This document shows, piece by piece, positions 41,244-50,280 of a DNA stretch of 64,000 nt. The stretch's first letter is position 1; every line of letters starts with the position of its first letter. This stretch comes from Paenibacillaceae bacterium ZCTH02-B3 (GTDB lineage: Bacteria; Bacillota; Bacilli; Paenibacillales; Paenibacillaceae). The translations under genes and the position numbers were made by a program. Below the pieces are notes generated by a model. It saw only the letters and a program-made list of their open reading frames with translations, had not been told where the DNA came from and made no database searches. The stretch covers positions 1-64,000 of the forward strand of contig LZRV01000085.1 of NCBI GenBank assembly GCA_002159065.1, read 5' to 3'.

Positions 41244-43099
41244 AAAAATACGCCGCCGACAATCTTTTGTTCTTGCGAGAACAATACCCGGAAATCTATC
41301 GGCTGGTCAGCAACCGCGCCGCGGATCCCGGGCTTTATCGCCGGGAGGAGGCGCGCAACGGACAGGCAAATCTGATCTATCAACCGGAGGGACAAGCTCC
41401 GCTCACCCTTTACAGCCGATACGATCCGGGCCTGGAAGCCGAAAGATGGGCCACATCGGTGGCCGAAAGCCTCGGGAACGCCGGTGACGTGCTGGTGGCC
41501 GGCTTCGGTTTGGGGTATCATGCGGCCGCTTTGCTTTCGGCATTCCCCGACAAACGTTTTTTCGTCTATGAACCCGACCTGGAGTTGTTCCTTCATGCCG
41601 TGGAAACCGTGGATCTGCGTCCGATTCTGGGCAACCGGCATATCGTCGCGCTGGCGGTCGGCAAAGACGACTGGGTCCTTAAACAGCTGGTGATGGGGCT
41701 GTTCAAATCGCGCAAGGGAGAATTCGCCTACGCGATCCTTCCTTATTGCAAACGGATGGACCCCGAACTGGAACAACGCGTCAAGAGACAAATTTCACAG
41801 TCCGCTCTCGGATACCGCGCCGACCTCAGTACAGTCGCCCGTTACCGTACCGAGTGGCTTGAAAATTTTATTCTCAACATGGAACGCAATTTGCGAACCC
41901 CGAACTTCTATCCGATGAAGGACGCTTGCAAGGGGATCCCCGCTATCATTGCCGGATCGGGTCCATCTTTGGGACTGGCGATCGATACGCTGCGCGAGGC
42001 GAAACGTCATGCGCTGCTCATTGCCGCCGGTACCGCCGCGCAAAGCCTGTTGCATCATGGAATAGAGCCGCATCTGATCGTTTCAATGGATCCCGGAGAA
42101 CCGAACCGGCGTGCCTTTGAAAAACTGGAGATCGGCCACATTCCATTTTTATATATTCCCACGATCAAACATACCGCCATCCGGGACGACCGTTCGCCCT
42201 GGCTCATGCATGCGTTTTTCAATATCGACATCATTGCGCATTATTTGATGGATCTTACCCCGGAAGACTGCGTGCTGGCCTCCACTTCTTCGGTGACCGG
42301 GACGTGCATTCAAGCCGCCGTGCATCTCGGATGCGCCGACATCGTGTTCATCGGCCAGGATTTTTCCTTCCCGAACAATCAAGTCTATGCGTCCGGTGTT
42401 CAGCATGTCCCGGAAAATGCGCTGCAAAAAAGGATTCAGGATGCCGATCTGACTGTGCCCAACGTGGCGGGAGGCGTCAATGCCACGAATCGGAGCATGC
42501 TTGTGCTGAAACAGGATGTGGAAGAGGTGATTCGGGAGTTTCCCGAAGCAGCCTTTTACAACGCTTCGCCCGTTGGAGCCGTCATCGAGCATACCGAACA
42601 GGTCAGCCTCGGCGAGCTGATGAAAAGATTCAGCCATATTCACCTGGACGACGACTGGTTGAAAGAACGGATGAAAGAAAGGCTAAAGCCTTATCCTCCC
42701 GCGCGAATCGCCAAAGTCGCCGACCGGGTTTCCGCGACCATCGGGCAGCTGCGGGCGTTTCAGGAAACTTTGCGGCAAGCGGACGACTTGTTGTCCATTG
42801 GCGACCGTTCGCGGCCGACGGCGGACTGGTTTGCCCGGTTTGAACCGGTTTGGGCCAAACTGGTGGGAGATCCGCTGTACGAGAAAATTTTTTCGTTCTT
42901 CCTTCTTCGGGAAAAACTGCATGCGGAACGATACTGGGAGGACATGCGGCAGGAGACCAATCTCGCCTTGAAATACCGGAAACTGCTGAATTGTGCCGGG
43001 CCGCTGGTGAACGGGCTGAAAAAACTGGTTCCCGAAACGGAGCGTTTAATGGGCGGGTTGTCGGAAAAACTGGCTCACCTTCATGGGGTGAAAGGATAG
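41240..43099 (+). CDS. Motility-associated (Maf-type, DUF115) flagellin glycosyltransferase
   Basis: The 619-residue product has an N-terminal Rossmann-like part (DVLVAGFGLGYHAAALLSAFPDKRFFVYEPD, about residues 80-110), then the DUF115/MAF_flag10 domain (GIPAIIAGSGPSLGLAIDTL at about 230, APEHL-type block HGIEPHLIVSMDPGEPN, ASTSSVTGTCIQAAVHLGCADIVFIGQDFSF). A helical C-terminus follows. Maf proteins transfer nonulosonic acids (pseudaminic or legionaminic) to flagellin Ser/Thr. Its place right after hag and the nonulosonate genes at 58.7-63.8 kb fit that role. Confidence 0.9.
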   Translation: MKKYAADNLLFLREQYPEIYRLVSNRAADPGLYRREEARNGQANLIYQPEGQAPLTLYSRYDPGLEAERWATSVAESLGNAGDVLVAGFGLGYHAAALLSAFPDKRFFVYEPDLELFLHAVETVDLRPILGNRHIVALAVGKDDWVLKQLVMGLFKSRKGEFAYAILPYCKRMDPELEQRVKRQISQSALGYRADLSTVARYRTEWLENFILNMERNLRTPNFYPMKDACKGIPAIIAGSGPSLGLAIDTLREAKRHALLIAAGTAAQSLLHHGIEPHLIVSMDPGEPNRRAFEKLEIGHIPFLYIPTIKHTAIRDDRSPWLMHAFFNIDIIAHYLMDLTPEDCVLASTSSVTGTCIQAAVHLGCADIVFIGQDFSFPNNQVYASGVQHVPENALQKRIQDADLTVPNVAGGVNATNRSMLVLKQDVEEVIREFPEAAFYNASPVGAVIEHTEQVSLGELMKRFSHIHLDDDWLKERMKERLKPYPPARIAKVADRVSATIGQLRAFQETLRQADDLLSIGDRSRPTADWFARFEPVWAKLVGDPLYEKIFSFFLLREKLHAERYWEDMRQETNLALKYRKLLNCAGPLVNGLKKLVPETERLMGGLSEKLAHLHGVKG

Positions 43100-43106
43100 A
43101 AGAGAG

Positions 43107-44174
43107 ATGGGGTTCTACACGGGAAAAAAAATATTGATCACGGGCGGAACGGGAACAATCGGCCGGGCGCTGACCCGCCGGCTTCTCAAAGAAAACCCTG
43201 AGGTGGTTCGCATCCTCAGCCGGGATGAACACAAACAGTTTGAGATGCAGCAGGAGTTGCGAGGGTATGATAATATCCGTTTTCTCATCGGGGACGTGCG
43301 GGATGCGGACCGGGTACTCCGGGCAATGGAAGATATCGATTGCGTCTTTCATCTCGCGGCCATGAAGCACGTTCCGTTTTGCGAATACAACCCGTTTGAG
43401 GCGGTCAAGACCAATGTGATCGGGACGCAGAATGTCATCCACGCGGCGATCGCCTCCAATGTGGAGCGAGTTCTTTTTACCAGTACGGACAAGGCCATTT
43501 CACCCACCAATACGTACGGTGCGACCAAACTCACGGCGGAGCGCCTCATCTCGGCGGCGGAATTTCACAAGGGACCCCGCAAGACCGTGTTTTGTTCGGT
43601 TCGCTTCGGCAACGTCATGGGATCCCGGGGATCGGTCATTCCGCTGTTCGTCCGGCAAATCCTCGAGGAACGGCGGGTGACGGTCACCAATCCCGAGATG
43701 TTGCGCTACATGATGACGCCCGGCCAGGCGGTCGAGCTGATCTTGCGCGCCAATGAAATGGCGTATGGCGGAGAAGTTTTCGTGTTGAAAATGCCCGTCG
43801 TGAGACTGGGCGACCTCGCGGAAGTCATCATCGAAGAAGCCCGTCGGGAATTCGGCATCCGGGATCCGATCAGGACGGATATTGTCGGCTTGCGTCCGGG
43901 AGAAAAGATGGTGGAGGAACTGATGACGCCCGACGAAGCCGAATCGGCCATGGAAACCCGGGAAATGTTCATTCTTCAGCCCTTGTTCAGAATTTCCCAC
44001 CCAAGGGTTTACCCGGATGCGATGGAACGAACCGAACTTTGGCCGTCGCTGGCCACGCGGGAACCGATTTCCAAAAACACAATCCGGAACTGGCTCATGG
44101 AGGAAAATTTGATCCGTAAAGATATGGACGTGATCGCCCGATGGACAGCCGATTGGACGATAAAAAACTACTGA
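43107..44174 (+). CDS. UDP-GlcNAc 4,6-dehydratase-like SDR (PseB/CapE/FnlA type)
   Basis: The 355-residue product is an extended SDR with TGGTGTIGRALTRRLL (residues 11-26), ILSRDEHKQFEMQQEL, GDVRD, the diagnostic FHLAAMKHVPFCEYNPFEAVKTNVIGTQNV block, TSTDKAISPTNTYGATKLTAE (catalytic YxxxK) and VRFGNVMGSRGSVIPLF. The block with AMKHVP is typical of UDP-N-acetylglucosamine 4,6-dehydratases that start pseudaminic, legionaminic or bacillosamine pathways. Which isomer it makes cannot be told from sequence alone. It starts 8 bp after the Maf-type gene and overlaps the next gene by 34 bp. Confidence 0.88.
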   Translation: MGFYTGKKILITGGTGTIGRALTRRLLKENPEVVRILSRDEHKQFEMQQELRGYDNIRFLIGDVRDADRVLRAMEDIDCVFHLAAMKHVPFCEYNPFEAVKTNVIGTQNVIHAAIASNVERVLFTSTDKAISPTNTYGATKLTAERLISAAEFHKGPRKTVFCSVRFGNVMGSRGSVIPLFVRQILEERRVTVTNPEMLRYMMTPGQAVELILRANEMAYGGEVFVLKMPVVRLGDLAEVIIEEARREFGIRDPIRTDIVGLRPGEKMVEELMTPDEAESAMETREMFILQPLFRISHPRVYPDAMERTELWPSLATREPISKNTIRNWLMEENLIRKDMDVIARWTADWTIKNY

Positions 44175-45157
44175 TTTTCGGATTGGGCGCCATTCAGAGA
44201 TTGCTCGAGACCCGTTTTCCGAATCTGCCGGTGGTTGCCTATGCGGACAACGACCCGGCAAAACAGGGGACGCAATACAGGGGCAGACCCGTTCTGGCGG
44301 CGGAAAACATTCGCGACATCTGGTCGGACGATATGGCGATTGTGATCGGGTCAAGCCAGATGGGCGCGATTTCGCAGCAGCTGGACGCGATGGGTTTTGA
44401 GCTCGGACACGAGTATTTTGACGGCGCGGATTTTCTCTCGGACCGGGAATTCCGTGAAATCTTTCGGTTCGATCCCGATATGGAAGAAGATTTCATCCGG
44501 ATCTACCAACAGTGCCGGAAATTTACCATGACCTCTGCGGCGAGAATGTATGCCCTCTACAACGCGATTCGTTACGTCTCGGATAATCGGATTCCGGGAG
44601 ATATCGTGGAATGCGGGGTCTGGAAAGGGGGCAGCTGCATGCTGGCGGCTTTGACGCTGCTCCACCTGGGGGATACCGATCGAACGATTTATCTGTACGA
44701 CACCTTCGCCGGCATGAGCACGCCCGAAGATGTGGATCTGGATTTTCAACATAACCGGGCAAAAGAAGAGTGGGAAAAGCACAAAAAAGGGAACATGAAT
44801 CTGTGGTGTTACAGTCCGCTGGAGGCGGTCCGGCAAAACATGTTGTCGACGGGATATCCGGCCGAACGGCTGGTGTTTGTCCAGGGAAAAGTGGAAGAGA
44901 CAATTCCCGGGACGATGCCTTCCGGCATCGCTTTGCTGAGACTGGATACGGACTGGTACGCTTCCACCCGTCATGAATTGGACCACTTGTATCCGGTACT
45001 GAGCGAACAAGGCGTTCTGATCATTGACGATTACGGATACTGGCAAGGTGCCAGGCGGGCGGTGGATGATTACTTTGCCGATCATCCTCCGCGTCCGTTG
45101 CTCCATAAGATTGACTTTTCGGGCAGAGTGGGCATCAAGCCGGCAGGTGTTCGGTGA
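44141..45157 (+). CDS. Rossmann-like module fused to TylF/MycF-type O-methyltransferase
   Basis: The 338-residue product has two parts. Residues about 8-90 (LLIFGLGAIQRLLETRF...VVAYADNDPAKQGTQYRGRPVL) resemble the N-terminal Rossmann domain of PglD-like proteins. Residues about 125-335 are a macrocin O-methyltransferase (TylF) domain: PGDIVECGVWKGGSCMLAALTL, IYLYDTFAGM, LVFVQGKVEETIP and LRLDTDWYASTRHELDHLYP...LIIDDYGYWQGARRAVDDYF, with the acidic metal-binding residues present. It probably methylates a sugar hydroxyl of the glycan. The Rossmann module recurs in six other genes of this island. Confidence 0.85.
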   Translation: MDSRLDDKKLLIFGLGAIQRLLETRFPNLPVVAYADNDPAKQGTQYRGRPVLAAENIRDIWSDDMAIVIGSSQMGAISQQLDAMGFELGHEYFDGADFLSDREFREIFRFDPDMEEDFIRIYQQCRKFTMTSAARMYALYNAIRYVSDNRIPGDIVECGVWKGGSCMLAALTLLHLGDTDRTIYLYDTFAGMSTPEDVDLDFQHNRAKEEWEKHKKGNMNLWCYSPLEAVRQNMLSTGYPAERLVFVQGKVEETIPGTMPSGIALLRLDTDWYASTRHELDHLYPVLSEQGVLIIDDYGYWQGARRAVDDYFADHPPRPLLHKIDFSGRVGIKPAGVR

Positions 45158-45185
45158 AACCGCGTTGGTGACTGGAGGAATCGGG

Positions 45186-46220
45186 TTGGATTGCGCTTGC
45201 CCTTTGTGCGAGAGCCGTCGTCACGTTTGGCTGAAGGAAATACAGGCATCGGATTTGATCGAAAAATATCGGCGATTCTTTCAGATCGACGTTAAGCATT
45301 ACTTTCCGGAACCTTCCGTTGCCTTGGTGCAATGCGCCGACTGCAGGCTGAAATATTTCCATCCCCGTTCGGAAGGCAAGAGCGACCTGTACGAACAGCT
45401 CGAACGATTCGAATGGTATTACCAGGATGAGAAACCCGAATTTGAATACGCCCTGGAAAAGCTGATGGAAAAAAAGCCTTCTTCCGTATTGGAGATCGGA
45501 TGCGGGGACGGGCGCTTTCTGAAAAAAATCTGCCGTCTGTTTCCCGTCCGGGCAAGGGAATACAACGAGAAAGCCCTGAAAAAGCTCGCGCAAATGGGCA
45601 TCCCGCTGGACGAAGAAGGCATGAAATATGATTTTGTCATGGCTTTCCAAGTCCTTGAACATGTGGAAGATGTCAAGGGATTCCTGGACCTTTGTGTCGA
45701 AAAGCTGAATGACGGCGGTTATTTGCTGATTACCGTGCCGAACAACGATTCGAAATACATCAACGAAGTCGATGTCATTTTGGACCATCCGCCCCACCAT
45801 GCCACACAGTGGCCCAAAGCGGCTCTCTATGAAGTTGCCAGGATTTACTCCCTGGACGTGGAAGAGTATTATGTCGACCCCCTCCGGTTCGAGCATTACC
45901 GGGCCATCATCGACTCGCGCAGGCGGACCCTGCCGTTGGGCGATCTGTTTGAACAGTCCGGCGGCGTGTTCCGCCATCTGGTCTCGGCGATCGACCGGGT
46001 TCTTGCCCCCTTTTTTACGACCTCGTATCCTATCCCGGACACACGCATGGATGCCTGTATAAAAAAAGCGGAAGGGGAGCAGTCGCACATTGACGCTTCC
46101 GATGAAAATGCTCAATGTGGGTTGCGGCAACGTGTTTCATCCGGACTGGGTCAATGCGGATTTGATGCCGGCCGATCCGGGCGTCATGCGCCTGGACGTG
46201 ACGGAACCGTGGCCTTTTGA
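45186..46220 (+). CDS. Class I SAM-dependent methyltransferase with zinc-ribbon start
   Basis: Start TTG 45186 follows GGAGGA at 6 bp and gives MDCACPLCESRRHVW, a zinc-ribbon CxxC pair that matches a second pair at VQCADCRLKYFHP. Then comes SVLEIGCGDGRFLKKI (motif I), DFVMAFQVLEHVED and GGYLLITVPNND, typical of Methyltransf_23/13 sugar or lipid methyltransferases. The product as read is 344 residues. The last 43 lie over the next gene (131-bp overlap) and look like out-of-frame sequence, so a lost stop codon near 46090 is likely. Confidence 0.8.
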   Translation: MDCACPLCESRRHVWLKEIQASDLIEKYRRFFQIDVKHYFPEPSVALVQCADCRLKYFHPRSEGKSDLYEQLERFEWYYQDEKPEFEYALEKLMEKKPSSVLEIGCGDGRFLKKICRLFPVRAREYNEKALKKLAQMGIPLDEEGMKYDFVMAFQVLEHVEDVKGFLDLCVEKLNDGGYLLITVPNNDSKYINEVDVILDHPPHHATQWPKAALYEVARIYSLDVEEYYVDPLRFEHYRAIIDSRRRTLPLGDLFEQSGGVFRHLVSAIDRVLAPFFTTSYPIPDTRMDACIKKAEGEQSHIDASDENAQCGLRQRVSSGLGQCGFDAGRSGRHAPGRDGTVAF

Positions 46221-47133
46221 AACGGAGTCGTTTGATGTGGTGTACAGCTCCCATGTTCTGGAGCACTTGTATCCGCACCAGGCTTCCCATTTTCTGTCGG
46301 AAGCCCGCCGCGTATTGCGTCCCGGGGGGACGATACGGCTGGCCGTGCCGGATCTGGAACGGATTGCCCAGACCTATCTCCGGGCTCTGGCGGACGTGCG
46401 CCGCCGCAGGGACCCGGTCACCGAGGCCAATTACGACTGGATGGTCCTGGAACTGCTGGATCAAATGGTCCGGCAACGATCCGGCGGAATGATGGCGGAA
46501 TTTCTGTCCCGGCCGGATTTGCCGAACGAATCGTTTATTCTGGAAAGAGTCGGCCTGGAGGCGCAGCCCTATTTTGAAGAAAATCGTCCTCTTCGCGAAG
46601 CACTGGATTCCATGGCTAAATATCGGGGAAACCGGCCGCTGGCCGTTTTCGGTGCGGGAAGCCTGGGCCAAAAGGTGGCTGGCCGGCTGAAAGCGCTCGG
46701 ATACCGGGTCGACTTTTTCGTGGACAACGATCCGGGCAAACACGGCCGTGATCTGGACGGGCTTCCGATTTTGGCGCCGTCGCGTGTCCAAGAAGCGTAT
46801 GTTGTCGTCGCGTCCGCCTGGGCGGACGAAATCCGCCGGCAACTGGTCGCAGCGGGACGAAAGGAACGGGAGGATTTCGTCTGCATTTCACGCCTGGGCG
46901 GAAATGCCGGAGAGACGCCAAGCCCCCAGGGGGAACTGCACCGCTGGATGTACGATTCGTTTTCGCTGGGGCGGCTCTTGGAAAACCACGGATTTGAGGA
47001 CATCGCGGAATGCACGGCCTTTTCCAGCCGGATTCCGCAATTCGAGCGTTATCAGCTCGATACGCTGGACGGCCGAATCCGGAAACCCGATTCCCTGTAC
47101 ATGGAAGCCAGCAAAACCCATTCGCCACTTTGA
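46090..47133 (+). CDS. SAM-dependent methyltransferase with inserted Rossmann-like module
   Basis: The 347-residue product starts with TTG 46090 (AAGGGGAG 9 bp upstream) or ATG 46102. It has MLNVGCGNVFHPDWVNADL, DVTEPWPFETESFDVVYSSHVLEHL and SEARRVLRPGGTIRLAVPDLE, a class I methyltransferase of the WbdD/GlcNAc type. Residues about 178-265 (NRPLAVFGAGSLGQKVAGRLKALGYRVDFFVDNDPGKHG...) are the same Rossmann-like module seen in neighbouring proteins, here near the middle. The methyltransferase-like ending (GRLLENHGFEDIAECTAF) continues after it, so the module is inserted into the methyltransferase. Confidence 0.82.
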   Translation: MTLPMKMLNVGCGNVFHPDWVNADLMPADPGVMRLDVTEPWPFETESFDVVYSSHVLEHLYPHQASHFLSEARRVLRPGGTIRLAVPDLERIAQTYLRALADVRRRRDPVTEANYDWMVLELLDQMVRQRSGGMMAEFLSRPDLPNESFILERVGLEAQPYFEENRPLREALDSMAKYRGNRPLAVFGAGSLGQKVAGRLKALGYRVDFFVDNDPGKHGRDLDGLPILAPSRVQEAYVVVASAWADEIRRQLVAAGRKEREDFVCISRLGGNAGETPSPQGELHRWMYDSFSLGRLLENHGFEDIAECTAFSSRIPQFERYQLDTLDGRIRKPDSLYMEASKTHSPL

Positions 47134-47154
47134 CATGCGGAGACGAATGCCCAG

Positions 47155-49122
47155 ATGAGAAGCATTGTCCACATCAACACCAACGACGTCCGCGGAGGCG
47201 CGGCCAAGGTGGCGAGGCGCCTTGCGGAAGCGCAGATCCGGCAGGGTGCGGACGTTTCCATGCTGGTCGGCATCCGGGAAGGAGACTCGGATTGGGTATA
47301 CCCTTTTCGTCTGGACCGCGACCGACAAAGTCCGTACCGGGAACAGGGCCTGCTGGATTACGATTTGACCGGGAGCGACCGCCTGACGGAGCATCCGGCG
47401 GTCGGCCGGGCCGATCTGATCCACGCGCATAACCTGCACGGCGGATACTTCAATCCGCGTTCCCTGGTCCGGCTGTCGCACGCGAGGCCGCTGCTTTGGA
47501 CCCTGCACGACATGCAGGCGGTCACCGGACACTGCGCGTATTCCTACGATTGCGACCGCTGGGAATCCGGGTGCGGAAATTGTCCGAACCTGCAGGAATA
47601 TCCCGCCGTTCCCGTGGATGCCACCGATCGCCTGTGGCGGGACAAAAAGGAGATTTACGCCCAATCGGTTCTGTATTTGGTCACGCCGTCCTTGTGGCTG
47701 AAACGGATCGTGGAACGCAGCATTCTGGCCGGCCATCCGGTCGAACTGATCTACAACGGGGTGGATACCCGCGTATTCCGTCCGGGAGACCGGGCGGAGC
47801 TTCGGCGCAAGCTGGGGCTGCCCGACGACAGGGTGCTGATCGGCTGCTTTGCCAATTACGGCGCGCTGGGGAACAAGCGAAAGGGCGGCGGAGCGATCGC
47901 GGAAGCGATCGGGTTTCTGAAGGAAAAGGCCGTTCCGTTTCTGGTGGTCAACATCGGAGACGACAACACGGACTGGGACGATCCGTTTATCCTGAGCGTC
48001 GGATATGTCGGCGACGAGATGCGGATGGCGGAATGGTACGCGGCGATGGATCTTTTCCTGTTCCCGTCGCTGGCCGACAATTGTCCGCTGGTGGTTTCCG
48101 AGGCGATGGCTTGCGGCGTTCCCCTCGTCACGTTCGCCACCGGCGGCATTCCCGAACTGGTCCGGGACGGCGTGCATGGTGCCGTGGCGCCTCAGGGAGA
48201 TACGCAAGGGTTGCTCCAGCGGCTGGAAAGTCTCGCCAGGAACCATGAGCTGCGCCGCAGAATGGCCCGGCAATGCCGGGAAGACGCGGTCAGACTGTAC
48301 GACCATGACCGGATCGCGGCCCAATACCGGAAAGCTTACGAGAAATGCGAAGCCCATTACCGGGACACGTGCCGGAAACGGAACATCCGCGCGTTTCCCG
48401 CTCCCGCCATCGGGGTTCCGGAACCCAGGGTCGCGATCCTGGACATGGATGAACGGGTTTTGGAACGCCTTGAGCATGTGGACGCCGATCTCATCGGATT
48501 GCGTCCGCCTTCCGTGACCTTGAGCCGTTCCATGGTGAGCATTCTGGCCGGGGCGTACCGGGGGGAAGATATCGTTTACAGCCACATTCACACGCTTCGC
48601 AACAACGGGCGAATGTTCTATTTCCCCGTGACGCCGCTTTTGTGGGAGAAAAACGGCGTTTTTGGATTCGATCTGCATCTTGTCCACACCATGCTGTTCA
48701 GAAGGGAGTACCTGCTCAGGCATTGGGAGGAGATGCGGGCCGCGGGCGTGGCGGTGACGCCAAACGCCGCCGGGTTGCACGCCGCATTTCACCGCATGAG
48801 CGTCGCGGAATACATCGAAGGAAAACTGAAAAAGTGGAATGTGCGGTCTTTCTATATATACGGCGCCGGCACCCATACCGACCAACTCCTGTCCCAGCTG
48901 GATCTGAAACGGGTCCCGGTCAAGGGAATTTTCGACCGGGACGCCGGGAAAGCGGGCGCGACATTGCGAGGTTTGCCCGTTTATCACGTCGGCGAGTTGC
49001 CGGAATTGCGGCCCGAAGCCGTTCTGATTTCATCCTTTTCCTATGAGGATGAAATCTACAGACAACTGGCCGAAACCATACCCCGGCAGCGGGTGCTGCG
49101 CTACTACGGAATGCGGGACTGA
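47155..49122 (+). CDS. GT4-family glycosyltransferase with C-terminal Rossmann-like module
   Basis: The 655-residue product begins like WcaC-type GT4 enzymes (IVHINTNDVRGGAAKVARRLAEAQ, LHDMQAVTGHCAYSYDCDRWESGCGNCPNL) and has the donor-binding part PVELIYNGVDTRVFRPGDRAELRRKLGLP, PSLADNCPLVVSEAMACGVPLVTFATGGIPELV. After about residue 410 a second region follows (about 150 residues, unknown), then the Rossmann-like module at about 560-655 (VRSFYIYGAGTHTDQLLSQLD...GIFDRDAGKAGATLRGLPVY). It probably adds a sugar to a surface glycan. Confidence 0.87.
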   Translation: MRSIVHINTNDVRGGAAKVARRLAEAQIRQGADVSMLVGIREGDSDWVYPFRLDRDRQSPYREQGLLDYDLTGSDRLTEHPAVGRADLIHAHNLHGGYFNPRSLVRLSHARPLLWTLHDMQAVTGHCAYSYDCDRWESGCGNCPNLQEYPAVPVDATDRLWRDKKEIYAQSVLYLVTPSLWLKRIVERSILAGHPVELIYNGVDTRVFRPGDRAELRRKLGLPDDRVLIGCFANYGALGNKRKGGGAIAEAIGFLKEKAVPFLVVNIGDDNTDWDDPFILSVGYVGDEMRMAEWYAAMDLFLFPSLADNCPLVVSEAMACGVPLVTFATGGIPELVRDGVHGAVAPQGDTQGLLQRLESLARNHELRRRMARQCREDAVRLYDHDRIAAQYRKAYEKCEAHYRDTCRKRNIRAFPAPAIGVPEPRVAILDMDERVLERLEHVDADLIGLRPPSVTLSRSMVSILAGAYRGEDIVYSHIHTLRNNGRMFYFPVTPLLWEKNGVFGFDLHLVHTMLFRREYLLRHWEEMRAAGVAVTPNAAGLHAAFHRMSVAEYIEGKLKKWNVRSFYIYGAGTHTDQLLSQLDLKRVPVKGIFDRDAGKAGATLRGLPVYHVGELPELRPEAVLISSFSYEDEIYRQLAETIPRQRVLRYYGMRD

Positions 49123-49134
49123 AAGGGTGAGGAT

Positions 49135-50241
49135 GTGATATCGAACCCCACCGTCTCCATTATCACGGCAACCCTGAACAGCGCAAAGACCGTGGAAGAG
49201 ACCATCCAAAGCGTCCTTCTGCAAACCTATCCCCGCATCGAATACCTGATCGTCGACGGCGGATCCACGGACGGGACGCTGGACATCCTCGAGCGATACC
49301 GGCCATCTTTGGCCCGCGTCATTTCCGAACCGGACAACGGCATCTACGATGCGTTCAACAAGGGTATTGCCGCTTCATCCGGCGAAATTCTTTATTTCTT
49401 GAACTCGGACGACAGCCTCGCGGATTCTGGCGTGGTCGAGCATTTTGTCCGGCGGTTTCGGGAATGGCCGGAAGTTTGGGCGATTTACGGCAACGTGCGG
49501 GTGCGGGAAGGAGATAGGGAGCTGATCCTGGGCCGAAGCCTCACGGTGGAAGACTTCCGGCGGGGAGAGTACCCGCAGCAACCGGCCATGTTTGTGCGCC
49601 GGCGTGTGTTCGAGAAACTGGGTCCGTTCGATACGCGTTATCGAATCGCCGGGGACATTGATCTGATCGCCCGGCTGTACCTTGAACCGGGAGAGCGCAT
49701 TCGTTACGACAACCGTGTCGTATCCAATTTCAGAAGGGGAGGAATCTCTTCCCGTTATGACACGCGGATTGAGGGAATGCGGGAGGCGGAAGGCATCCTG
49801 CGCCGGCATTTCGGAGAAGCTCCGGATCTGGCCGGCACCGAGATCCGCAATAACGCGCTGTACCGCATGTGGCTGGAAAACCTTCTGGTACACGGAAGGG
49901 GCATTACAGGGTTGCTGAAACCCGGTTGCGAGCGGGTGGCCATTTTCGGGACGCGCATGACCGCCCGGTATTTGCTTGCGGATTTGCGCAGGGAAGGCTT
50001 GACTCCGGTCTGCTTCCTCGACAACAACCCCTACGTTCAAGGCACGGAAATCGAGGGCGTGGCGGTTCGCTCCCCCGATTGGCTGAAAGAGCGTCCCGAC
50101 GCGGCGGACGCCGTCATCGTGTCCGTGGAAAACGAGCGGGACGCCGAACTGGCCGGAGGGTTGAGGGAACGTTTAGGGGCGGAAATCCCGGTTTGGACGT
50201 GGAAAGAGCTGGTCTTGAAGTCATTTCGCCAAACGGATTAA
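49135..50241 (+). CDS. GT2-family glycosyltransferase with C-terminal Rossmann-like module
   Basis: The 368-residue product starts with GTG 49135 (AAAGGGTGAGGA upstream). Residues 1-230 are a GT-A fold: TVSIITATLNSAKTVEETIQSVLLQTYPRIEYLIVDGGSTDGTLDIL, EPDNGIYDAFNKGIAAS, YFLNSDDS (metal-binding DxD) and PAMFVRRRVFEKLGPFDTRYRIAGDIDLIARLY, as in WcaA/WcaE-like enzymes. Residues about 267-350 (RVAIFGTRMTARYLLADLRREGLTPVCFLDNNPYVQGTEI) repeat the Rossmann-like module. It follows the GT4 gene after 12 bp. Confidence 0.88.
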   Translation: MISNPTVSIITATLNSAKTVEETIQSVLLQTYPRIEYLIVDGGSTDGTLDILERYRPSLARVISEPDNGIYDAFNKGIAASSGEILYFLNSDDSLADSGVVEHFVRRFREWPEVWAIYGNVRVREGDRELILGRSLTVEDFRRGEYPQQPAMFVRRRVFEKLGPFDTRYRIAGDIDLIARLYLEPGERIRYDNRVVSNFRRGGISSRYDTRIEGMREAEGILRRHFGEAPDLAGTEIRNNALYRMWLENLLVHGRGITGLLKPGCERVAIFGTRMTARYLLADLRREGLTPVCFLDNNPYVQGTEIEGVAVRSPDWLKERPDAADAVIVSVENERDAELAGGLRERLGAEIPVWTWKELVLKSFRQTD

Positions 50242-50280
50242 ACATCATTTTATCGGTATATTGAAGGAGCGATGGGAAAA

